Assembly: GCA_905373565.1 (NCBI GenBank)
Contig: CAJPTT010000203.1
Span: forward strand, 1-5,120
Source of the DNA: an uncultured Treponema sp.
GTDB lineage: Bacteria; Spirochaetota; Spirochaetia; Treponematales; Treponemataceae
Length of the DNA: 5,120 nucleotides
Direction: 5' to 3'
The notes beneath the pieces are model-generated. The model was not told where the DNA came from. It saw only the letters and a list, made by a program, of their open reading frames with translations, and made no database searches. The position numbers were made by a program, and so were the translations under genes. Below, in pieces: positions 1-5,120 of this stretch (position 1 is the stretch's first letter; every line of letters starts with the position of its first letter).

Positions 1-342
1 GATTTTATAGATAATTTAACAAAGACAATTCGCATTTTCAAAGTTCTTTCGTCCGGCACTTCAGACCTACAACAGCGACTAACCGGTATGAGCAATGAGC
101 AATTGCTTGAAATGTTAAACAAATACATTGTTATATGTAACGGATATTTAAAAACTCTCGGCGGATTGGACGATTATTATAAATCCACTGATGTTATATT
201 GCGTTCCAAAATGAAAGGGATAAAAATAGAATTGACAACAATCCGCAATGCAGTGATAAAAGCAAATCAATGCAGAGCGGAATACAATGCGAGCGTCGAA
301 GAGTATTCAAATATGAAAGAACTTGGATTGATTCATGGATAA
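1..342 (+). CDS. Unrecognised helical protein, C-terminal part (5' end lies outside the window)
   Basis: Function is not recognised. The frame is open from base 1 to the TAA at 340-342, giving at least 113 residues. An ATG at 88 could start an 84-residue protein, but it has no Shine-Dalgarno sequence (it is preceded by cgactaaccggt). The 29 codons before it read as ordinary protein (beginning DFIDNLTKTIRIFKVL), so I treat this as the tail of a longer gene cut by the window edge. The visible part is rich in Leu, Lys, Glu and Asn, lacks membrane segments and known motifs, and looks mostly alpha-helical, possibly with short coiled coil near the end (KANQCRAEYNASVEEYSNMK). Its last 8 bases overlap the start of the peptide-binding lipoprotein gene, which suggests co-transcription and translational coupling. 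Hand-counted GC is about 35%, low for the window. That it is a gene is fairly sure; its role is unknown. Confidence 0.75.
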   Translation, partial: DFIDNLTKTIRIFKVLSSGTSDLQQRLTGMSNEQLLEMLNKYIVICNGYLKTLGGLDDYYKSTDVILRSKMKGIKIELTTIRNAVIKANQCRAEYNASVEEYSNMKELGLIHG

Positions 343-1942
343 AAAAACTATAGCGCTGTTTCTTGCTTTATGTATAGTTCCATTTGTTGCATGTGCAGAA
401 AACGAAACCTATCCTCAAAACGAGTTTATTGTTTCGGTTACCACAGGCATTCCAAATTTGCATCCTCATGCCGCATATAATGCAAATGAGGCGCAAATTT
501 TAACCGGCTTGTATGAGGGACTGTGTACCTACGATCCTTATACGTTGCAGCCGGTCGCCGGATTAGCAAAAGATTGGAAAATCAGCGCGGACGGTTTAAC
601 GTGGACGTTTACATTGCGGGATAACCTCTCATTTGAAAACGGCGACCCTATTACCGCTCAAGTATTCTGCGATTCATTTATCAATTTGTTAAATCCTCAA
701 CTTAATTTACCTTATGCCTCACTTTTGGACTGCGTTAAGGGTGTAAAAGAATACCGAAATGGAAAGGCCACCGACACATCGCATATAGGTTTGTATGCGG
801 AATCGGATACATCATTAAAAATTTCGCTCGTATATCCGGCGGAACAGCTGGCCAATATACTGTGCCATCACGCATTTTCCGCAGTACATCCTTCACAACT
901 TAAAGCGATAACTCGTTATGCAGGAAAGAGTTCATTTACAAGTCCTTCCGCAGCTTTTACACCGATTGCAAACGGCCCCTTTAAAATAGAAAGTTTTACC
1001 GGCGACAAAATCCGCCTTGTAAAAAATCCTTCTTATTGGGATACGGAATCGGTACGGCTGCCGGCAATCAGTCTTTTATTGGATAACGATGCCGATAAAA
1101 TGACGGAAGCGTTTAATCAGGGAACTATTCATTGGCTTTGCGGATCAGTCAATTTAAATAAAGTAGCGGCGGCATATACCATCCACATTACGCCGATGTT
1201 TGCGACTGAATACTTCTATTTTAAAACAAATGCGTCGCCATGTAATAACCAAATAATCAGGGATGCACTGCTCGCTGCCATACCTTACACGGAATTGCGT
1301 AAGGATTATTTAATACCGGCTAAGACACTGGTATTTCCTCTCACGGGATATCCCGCCGTACCCGGTGTCGATAAACAGGATATGGCAAAAGCTGAAAAAC
1401 TGTTGAAAAAAGTTCCGCAATCGGGAACAACGCAACCGGTAAAAATTCTCTTACCTGAGACAGCGATCTATGTCGAACAAGCAGCATTACTGAAAACCGC
1501 ATGGGAAAAAATAGGAATTTCAACCGAAATTACAACGGTACCTTTTGAAGAATACTATGATCGGTTAAAAACGGATGATTATCATTTAGCCGTTATTTCG
1601 TGGATTGGCGATTTTGCAGATCCGCTCTCGTTTTTGGAGTTATTTCGCACCGATTCAACTTTAAATGATTCAGGTTGGCATAATACCGATTATGAAAATT
1701 TTATCAAGAAAGCATCGGCAGAACAAAACCGTAAAACAAGATTCGACTATCTTGCAAAAGCGGAACAGTTGCTCTTGGATTCGTCGGTTCTTATCCCGCT
1801 TTCTCATGTTCCTGCAATCAACGTAATCGATTTAAGCGATATAAAAGGCTGGTATGTCAATGCGGTTAATATTCATCCGTTTAAGTTTATCCGATTTGCC
1901 CAGCCCGATCCGTTGCCCGGAGTTGCATTATATACCAATTGA
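335..1942 (+). CDS. Peptide ABC transporter substrate-binding lipoprotein (OppA/DppA type, SBP_bac_5 family)
   Basis: Extracytoplasmic binding protein that would capture oligopeptides and deliver them to an ABC permease. The 535 residues match the family's usual length. Residues 1-20 are a signal peptide (MDKK, then a hydrophobic stretch) ending in FVAC, so Cys20 is the probable lipidation site; cleavage by signal peptidase I after ACA is the alternative. Family marks in order: W81 to R95 (WKISADGLTWTFTLR), then NGDPITA at 102-108, NGPFKIESF at 213-221, WIGDFADPLSFLELF at 423-437, and IPLSHVPAINVID then GWY...HPFKFIRF at 487-521. Asp426 appears to align with the OppA aspartate that binds the peptide amino terminus, so a peptide ligand is more likely than nickel or a sugar. 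About 14 residues follow the usual end of the fold. The ATG at 335 lies inside the preceding gene and has only a weak GGA upstream, so translation is probably coupled. No permease or ATPase gene is in view. The exact substrate is unknown; oppA-like is safer than a firm symbol. Confidence 0.93.
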   Translation: MDKKTIALFLALCIVPFVACAENETYPQNEFIVSVTTGIPNLHPHAAYNANEAQILTGLYEGLCTYDPYTLQPVAGLAKDWKISADGLTWTFTLRDNLSFENGDPITAQVFCDSFINLLNPQLNLPYASLLDCVKGVKEYRNGKATDTSHIGLYAESDTSLKISLVYPAEQLANILCHHAFSAVHPSQLKAITRYAGKSSFTSPSAAFTPIANGPFKIESFTGDKIRLVKNPSYWDTESVRLPAISLLLDNDADKMTEAFNQGTIHWLCGSVNLNKVAAAYTIHITPMFATEYFYFKTNASPCNNQIIRDALLAAIPYTELRKDYLIPAKTLVFPLTGYPAVPGVDKQDMAKAEKLLKKVPQSGTTQPVKILLPETAIYVEQAALLKTAWEKIGISTEITTVPFEEYYDRLKTDDYHLAVISWIGDFADPLSFLELFRTDSTLNDSGWHNTDYENFIKKASAEQNRKTRFDYLAKAEQLLLDSSVLIPLSHVPAINVIDLSDIKGWYVNAVNIHPFKFIRFAQPDPLPGVALYTN

Positions 1943-1981
1943 GCAAAAGGAGTGCGCTCTCGTTATTCAAGGACAAACGAA

Positions 1982-2614
1982 TCATCGATTGAGCAAATCT
2001 TGGTGCCGGTTAAAGAAGTTCTGTATTGCAGTCAGAATTATTGTACGGATTTTTTCTTTATTTTGATTAAACACGTCCTTATCGCTAAATAATTCATGCA
2101 TTACCAGCATACCGTGAGAAATTTTAAGCAGAAAATATTCTTGATGTCGGATGATATTCATAATTTCTAATTCTTGTTGGGGCGGGTAGTGTAACGTCTT
2201 TATAAATAGTTCAAAAGACTGTTTTTCCAATTGAAAATACAGCGCTTCATAATCGCGGTCATAAGGAATTTCCGCTAAAAACATCAAGTAGAGTTTTTTT
2301 TCGGGTACTTCATCAAAGAGCTTCGCCATACAAGCGTCTGTTATGACCTCGGCAATCGATTCGGTACCTGCCGATTCTTGCACAATCTTTTCGGTTCGTT
2401 CATACCGGAAATAGTTTCCGTTTTGCATAATATCAAAAAGGATCGCTTTTGTCGTTTTATAATATTGATATACGCCGCCCTTGGAAAGTGTTGTGTTCTT
2501 TACAACATCTTCCATTGTCGTATAGCGAAAGCCTTTCTCTAAAAATACTTTTTTTGCAGCTTCTTGTATCTCCGCCTTTCGGACAGATTTCGACTGCCGT
2601 TTAAACTTAGCCAT
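1982..2614 (-). CDS. TetR/AcrR-family transcriptional regulator
   Basis: DNA-binding one-component regulator, 210 residues, the normal size for TetR proteins. The N-terminal domain spans about residues 12-58. Helix 1 is IQEAAKKVFLEKGF (16-29), and the helix-turn-helix is at 33-52 (TMEDVVKNTTLSKGGVYQYY), with the family's typical G-x-Y-x-Y-Y ending. Residues 60-210 form the variable ligand-binding and dimer domain, which gives no hint of ligand. The basic start (MAKFKRQSKSVRKAE) is usual. The ATG at 2614 is the only sensible start, because an in-frame TGA lies five codons upstream, yet no Shine-Dalgarno sequence precedes it. The gene converges on the peptide-binding lipoprotein gene and sits 76 bases downstream of the HD gene on the same strand. 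Its targets may be itself, the HD/AbgT genes or distant genes; the sequence does not decide. It is AT-rich (42 G+C in the 120 bases at 2161-2280) compared with the neighbouring HD gene. Confidence 0.93.
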   Translation of the reverse strand: MAKFKRQSKSVRKAEIQEAAKKVFLEKGFRYTTMEDVVKNTTLSKGGVYQYYKTTKAILFDIMQNGNYFRYERTEKIVQESAGTESIAEVITDACMAKLFDEVPEKKLYLMFLAEIPYDRDYEALYFQLEKQSFELFIKTLHYPPQQELEIMNIIRHQEYFLLKISHGMLVMHELFSDKDVFNQNKEKIRTIILTAIQNFFNRHQDLLNR

Positions 2615-2660
2615 AGAATATATACATCAGATAGACTTACTGCCCGTAGGATTGAAGAGT

Positions 2661-2695
2661 TTTCACATAAACGAGCAGCACATGCCTATGTTAAA
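2661..2695. repeat. Imperfect inverted repeat in the HD-tetR gap (operator candidate)
   Basis: TTTcACATA at 2661-2669 and TATGTtAAA at 2687-2695 match in 8 of 9 positions around a 17-base centre. The right arm covers the stop codon of the HD gene and the centre lies about 64 bases upstream of the TetR start. It has no T-run after it on either strand, so it is not a classic terminator. An operator for the TetR protein is one reading; chance in AT-rich DNA is another. Confidence 0.25.
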
Positions 2696-3260
2696 GTCCG
2701 AGCTTATCAGCGATACCGCACATAGCGGTAAGCGCTAATTCCGCAAATTCCGGAAAGGGTATTCCGATATTTTCTATTGACATCATTGCGCCTCTATCGG
2801 CGCCGGCTGCAAATCCGGTTGTTTTCATTTTCTTGACGATGGATTTAACCTTAACGCTCGTAATTTTTTTATCGGGATACACGAGCGTAACGGCAGTGAT
2901 AAAGCCGGTAATCGGATCGGCTGCAAAGAGCGCTTTTTCAAACAATGTTTGCGGTGCGGCGCCCGTATCGGGATTGTGGGCGATAATGGCGCTGTACATT
3001 TCTTCGCAGCCGAAATTGTGTTCCTTTAATAGCTCAACCGTAACGGGGCCGTGCCGTTCCGAATGTTCCTGCCAGTTGGAAACGTCCATATCCAAATCGT
3101 GGAGCAGCCCTGTAATTCCCCACAGTTCCTCATCCGCCGGATCAAGCCGCTTTGCAAGGGCACGCATAACGGCTTCGACAGCGAACGAATGCGCTATGAT
3201 ATGCTTGGTCGTAACATATCGATTGAGTAAGCCTATTGCCGTATCTCTATCAATGTTCAT
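2691..3260 (-). CDS. HD-superfamily metal-dependent phosphohydrolase
   Basis: Predicted cytosolic hydrolase of phosphate esters or nucleotides. Its true substrate cannot be read from sequence. It has 189 residues from the chosen start, the usual size for these single-domain HD proteins. Metal ligands of the HD pattern are visible: His24 (IIAHSFAVEAVMRALA), the His54-Asp55 pair (GLLHDLD) and Asp115 (FAADPITG). His66, His70 and His95 (AIIAHN) may add ligands. It has no membrane segment or signal peptide. The frame is open for 29 further codons upstream to a TTG at 3347, but the ATG at 3258-3260 follows AGGAG by 6 bases and begins the family's typical N-terminus (MNIDRDTAIGLLNRYV), so I use it. 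The gene lies 163 bases downstream of the AbgT gene on the same strand and 76 bases before the TetR gene. A link to folate-fragment metabolism through AbgT is only positional. It is GC-rich (64 of 120 at 2941-3060), like abgT. Confidence 0.9.
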   Translation of the reverse strand: MNIDRDTAIGLLNRYVTTKHIIAHSFAVEAVMRALAKRLDPADEELWGITGLLHDLDMDVSNWQEHSERHGPVTVELLKEHNFGCEEMYSAIIAHNPDTGAAPQTLFEKALFAADPITGFITAVTLVYPDKKITSVKVKSIVKKMKTTGFAAGADRGAMMSIENIGIPFPEFAELALTAMCGIADKLGL

Positions 3261-3423
3261 AGCTTTCTCCTGATAAAAAAATTTTGCATTCCCGCAAGCG
3301 GCTTCTCTAAGGCCCATGGTAAATGCATCAGGCCGTTTTTTTAACAACCCCGCGGAAAATAATTTTAATGCGGTTGCCTTCCTCTAAGACCTTATTTTGC
3401 GGGAACACAAACATTCGAATACA
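3261..3423 (-). other. Intercistronic leader with competing inverted repeats
   Basis: The 163 bases between the AbgT stop and the HD start hold no supported gene, although the HD frame is open across part of it. On the minus-strand transcript, the first arm (3394-3405) contains CCCGCAAAAT inside TTCCCGCAA. It can pair in two exclusive ways. One partner is ATTTTccGCGGG at 3349-3360 (10 pairs with a two-base bulge, 33-base loop). The other is TTGCGGGAA at 3289-3297 (9 perfect pairs, 99-base loop). The 3289-3297 arm also holds one side of a small TTGC/GCAA hairpin (3284-3287 with 3294-3297), followed by AA and seven T, like a weak terminator just before the ribosome binding site. This could be an attenuator or an RNA-stability element. 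No known riboswitch class is recognised, and pairings found by eye may be chance. Confidence 0.3.
3267..3271 (-). promoter_or_regulatory. Ribosome binding site of the HD hydrolase gene
   Basis: AGGAG on the minus strand, 6 bases before the ATG at 3260. It decides in favour of this internal start over the upstream TTG at 3347, which lacks such a site. It sits immediately after a run of seven T (minus strand, 3275-3281), so a hairpin there could affect access to it. Confidence 0.8.
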
Positions 3424-3428
3424 TTATA
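3423..3428 (-). promoter_or_regulatory. Isolated TATAAT overlapping the abgT stop codon
   Basis: A perfect -10 hexamer on the minus strand at the end of abgT. At 16-18 bases upstream there is only GC-rich sequence (around CGGCCC) and no -35 or extended -10 match. It might give the HD gene some expression of its own with a leader of about 155 bases, but the missing -35 makes this doubtful. Confidence 0.2.
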
Positions 3429-4974
3429 GCGTTAAGAATGCGCCCGGGCCGAGCGGCAGACCGGTTACATACCAAATAATCATCAAGCCGAGCCATGAAA
3501 GCAGGAACGCGATTGAATACGGCAACATTATCGATATCAATGTTCCAAGACCGGAATCCTCATCATACTTTTTCATAAATACAACGATCATCGCAAAATA
3601 GCTCATCAGCGGAGTGATGATATTGGTACTGGAATCGCCGATACGATATGCAACCTGTGTTAAAGCCGGTGAAAGGCCGAGGTTTACCATCATCGGTACG
3701 AAGATCGGAGCCATAATCCCCCATTTTGCAGAGGCGGAACCGATAAAGAGGTTCAAGAAGGCGGAAATAATTACGAATGCCATAATAAGCGGTAAGCCGG
3801 TAAATCCGATGCTCTTTAAGAAGTTGGCGCCGTTTACTGAAAGGATGGTTCCGAGGTTCGTTTTACCGAAGTAGCTGACAAACTGTGCTGCAAAGAATGC
3901 CAGTACGAGGTAGCCGGCCATTGAACTCATTCCGTGTGTCATTCCTTTTACGAGGTCTCCGGAGTTTTTAATTTTTCCCAATGTTTTACCGTATACTAAA
4001 CCGGGTACCAAGAAAAGGATTAAAATAACGGGGAGTAGACCGCCGTGCATAAAGTTGCTGAGAGAACTTACGCCTGTTTTGGGATTTACTTCGCTTAAAA
4101 TGGCAAGGGACGGAAGGCCGGGTAAGCCGAACATGCCGATTGCAAGTATGACCACCATAATCAGAATGGAAATACCGGCACGCTTTAACCCTTTTGTTTC
4201 TTCTGCGGAAACGGGCATGTTGTCCGGCTGATAGGTGCCGTGGTATTCGCCTAAGTTCTTTTCTACGATTTTTTCGGTTACCAAGGTTCCGATAATTGTC
4301 AACAAGAATGTTGAAACGACCATAAAGTACCAGTTACAGGTAGGATCAAGCGGGATGTCCATACCGGCATTGTGCAAGGCTTCAATAGTGATGCCGGTCA
4401 AAAGCGGATCGGTAGTTCCCAGCAAGAGGTTTGCGGAAAAACCTCCCGAAACACCGGCAAAGGCTGCGGCAAGACCTGCCAGCGGATGCCGTCCTGCATT
4501 TGCAAACACGATAGCGCCGAGCGGAATAACTACAACGTAACCGGCATCGGAAGCAATGTTACTCATAATACCGGCAAAAACGACAACGGCAGTCAGCAGC
4601 CGGGGGTTAATATTGGTGAGAAGCTTTTTCAATGAGGTATTGATGAGCCCTGTCCACTCGGCAACGCCGATACCGAGCATTGCGACCAATACCGTCCCGA
4701 GCGGCGCAAAACCGGTAAAGTTTTTCGTTGCACTGTTCAAAATATAGCGAAATCCGTCGACATTCAAAAGCGAAACGGCTTTTATGGTTACTTCCTGTCC
4801 TTTTTTCGCGTCAAAATAGGTAACCGGCGCACCGACAGCCGCTACAATGGCTGAAATAATGACAACGATAATGCTGAGGATAAAGAAAAGCATCGCCGGA
4901 TGAGGCAGCTTATTTCCAATCCTTTCAACGCCTTTGAGAAATCCTGAGATTTCCTTGTTCTTTTTTGTATTCAT
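3424..4974 (-). CDS. abgT: AbgT-family transporter (p-aminobenzoyl-glutamate / antifolate carrier)
   Basis: Inner-membrane carrier of the AbgT family (516 residues, usual length). Family members take up p-aminobenzoyl-glutamate, a folate breakdown product, or, as reported for MtrF and YdaH, export sulfonamides. Motifs in order: GNKLPHPAMLF at 20-30 before the first membrane segment (28-50), NFTGFAPLGTVLVAMLGIGV at 85-104, ASDAGYVVVIPLGA at 141-154, then HPLAGLAAAFAGVSGGFSAN at 163-182 with TTDPLL at 187-192 (first hairpin region). The C-terminal core is SAKWGIMAP at 415-423 and YRIGDSSTNIITPLMSYF at 443-460. Ser415, Trp418, Pro436, Arg444, Asp447 and Pro455 fall at the same spacing as MtrF S417, W420, P438, R446, D449 and P457 as I recall them, so the transport site looks intact. 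The ATG at 4972-4974 is chosen because AGGAG lies 5 bases upstream; an ATG at 5007 has none. Transport direction and substrate are not decided by sequence, and no abgA/abgB peptidase gene is in view. Confidence 0.92.
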   Translation of the reverse strand: MNTKKNKEISGFLKGVERIGNKLPHPAMLFFILSIIVVIISAIVAAVGAPVTYFDAKKGQEVTIKAVSLLNVDGFRYILNSATKNFTGFAPLGTVLVAMLGIGVAEWTGLINTSLKKLLTNINPRLLTAVVVFAGIMSNIASDAGYVVVIPLGAIVFANAGRHPLAGLAAAFAGVSGGFSANLLLGTTDPLLTGITIEALHNAGMDIPLDPTCNWYFMVVSTFLLTIIGTLVTEKIVEKNLGEYHGTYQPDNMPVSAEETKGLKRAGISILIMVVILAIGMFGLPGLPSLAILSEVNPKTGVSSLSNFMHGGLLPVILILFLVPGLVYGKTLGKIKNSGDLVKGMTHGMSSMAGYLVLAFFAAQFVSYFGKTNLGTILSVNGANFLKSIGFTGLPLIMAFVIISAFLNLFIGSASAKWGIMAPIFVPMMVNLGLSPALTQVAYRIGDSSTNIITPLMSYFAMIVVFMKKYDEDSGLGTLISIMLPYSIAFLLSWLGLMIIWYVTGLPLGPGAFLTL

Positions 4975-4979
4975 AAGAA

Positions 4980-4984
4980 CTCCT
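4980..4984 (-). promoter_or_regulatory. Ribosome binding site of abgT
   Basis: AGGAG on the minus strand, 5 bases before the ATG at 4974. It supports this start and rejects the 11-codon longer form beginning at 5007, which would place the site inside the coding region. Confidence 0.85.
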
Positions 4985-5025
4985 AGAAAATGGTTTTCGC
5001 ACATCATAATGCGATAATGTCTTCA

Positions 5026-5054
5026 ATTATATACGATGATTTCCTGATTAGCAA
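5026..5054 (-). promoter_or_regulatory. Sigma-70-like promoter of abgT
   Basis: On the minus strand, TTGCTA (5049-5054), a 17-base spacer and TATAAT (5026-5031). The -10 is a perfect consensus, the spacer is ideal and the -35 has 4 of 6 consensus bases. The start of transcription would fall near 5019, giving a leader of about 45 bases before the ATG at 4974. This start also leaves the upstream ATG at 5007 with only about 12 bases of leader, further support for the shorter protein. Confidence 0.7.
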
Positions 5055-5067
5055 ATAGGAAGATTCA

Positions 5068-5098
5068 TTTTTAGCCGCTAAGATGGCGCGGCTAAAAA
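5068..5098. repeat. 11-bp perfect dyad upstream of the abgT promoter
   Basis: TTTTTAGCCGC (5068-5078) and GCGGCTAAAAA (5088-5098) are exact inverted copies around a 9-base centre (TAAGATGGC). On both strands the T-run lies before the stem and the A-run after it, the reverse of a rho-independent terminator. The dyad is centred about 64 bases upstream of the predicted abgT start of transcription, a position typical of activator sites and also seen for some repressors. It could instead be the RNA hairpin of a gene beyond the right edge. Confidence 0.55.
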
Positions 5099-5120
5099 AC
5101 ACGTCGAGTTTGCACGTAAA

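Noticed and set aside
1943..1981. Search for a bidirectional terminator at the convergent junction
   Set aside because: Only 3-4 bp stems (such as GAG-TGCG-CTC) without a T-run are present, so no terminator is annotated.
2833..3273. Plus-strand 146-codon frame opposite the HD gene
   Set aside because: Shadow of a well-supported HD-domain gene; the translation is Ser/Ala-rich without recognisable family marks.
3311..3342. Plus-strand hairpin GGCC/GGCC with inner ATG/CAT and a T7 run, like a terminator
   Set aside because: The stem is short and bulged, and no plus-strand gene ends near it; it could only stop antisense transcripts across the HD gene.
3261..3347. Longer form of the HD protein starting at TTG 3347 (29 extra residues)
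   Set aside because: No ribosome binding site for the TTG, the extra residues do not resemble the family, and a clear AGGAG precedes the ATG at 3260.
4235..4747. Several plus-strand frames opposite abgT
   Set aside because: They overlap each other and the conserved AbgT coding sequence and show no motif or ribosome binding site; taken as shadows.
4975..5007. Longer form of the AbgT protein starting at ATG 5007 (11 extra residues)
   Set aside because: No ribosome binding site there, and the strong AGGAG at 4980-4984 would lie inside the coding region; the predicted transcript start is only about 12 bases away.
5083..5120. Plus-strand ATG at 5083, open to the window edge, as the start of a divergent gene
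   Set aside because: No ribosome binding site, the ATG lies in the centre of the dyad, and 12 codons are too few to judge.
5101..5120. ACGT/ACGT short inverted repeat at the right edge, with T6 after it on the minus strand, as a terminator of an upstream gene
   Set aside because: The stem is four pairs long, the gene it would serve is outside the window, and its T-run is better explained as part of the adjacent dyad.

Overview
The window looks like spirochaete chromosome, most likely a host-associated Treponema. Three things suggest this: a peptide-binding lipoprotein whose lipobox (FVAC) is of the relaxed spirochaetal type, an AbgT-family carrier next to a small HD-domain hydrolase, and moderate, uneven base composition. 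The species call is an inference from style, not from a marker gene.

Layout. Bases 1-1942 are a plus-strand block: the 3' part of an unrecognised, probably helical protein whose reading frame runs off the left edge, overlapping by 8 bases a complete OppA/DppA-type solute-binding lipoprotein. This block converges on three minus-strand genes, which read from right to left. They are an AbgT-family transporter (3424-4974), an HD-superfamily metal phosphohydrolase (2691-3260) and a TetR-family regulator (1982-2614). The convergent junction at 1943-1981 holds no clear terminator. The right end (4975-5120) holds the abgT ribosome binding site, a strong sigma-70-like promoter and an 11-bp perfect dyad just upstream of it.

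How the genes may work together. The binding protein would capture oligopeptides at the cell surface or periplasm for a permease encoded elsewhere. The AbgT protein keeps the residues known to matter in MtrF and YdaH, so it is probably a working carrier for p-aminobenzoyl-glutamate-like compounds or for antifolate export. The HD protein lies downstream on the same strand across a 163-base gap that could form competing hairpins and also holds an isolated TATAAT. The TetR gene follows 76 bases later. Whether these three form one operon cannot be settled from sequence, but their order allows the TetR protein to be a local regulator. In sampled segments the TetR gene and the leftmost gene are much more AT-rich (about 35% GC) than the HD and AbgT genes (about 53%).

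Two start sites were moved inward from the longest possible ORF, for HD and AbgT, because clear AGGAG sites sit 5-6 bases before the internal ATGs. I see no RNA genes, insertion sequences, CRISPR array or phage genes. No obviously new system is present. The most useful leads are the intercistronic structure between abgT and the HD gene and the dyad upstream of abgT.
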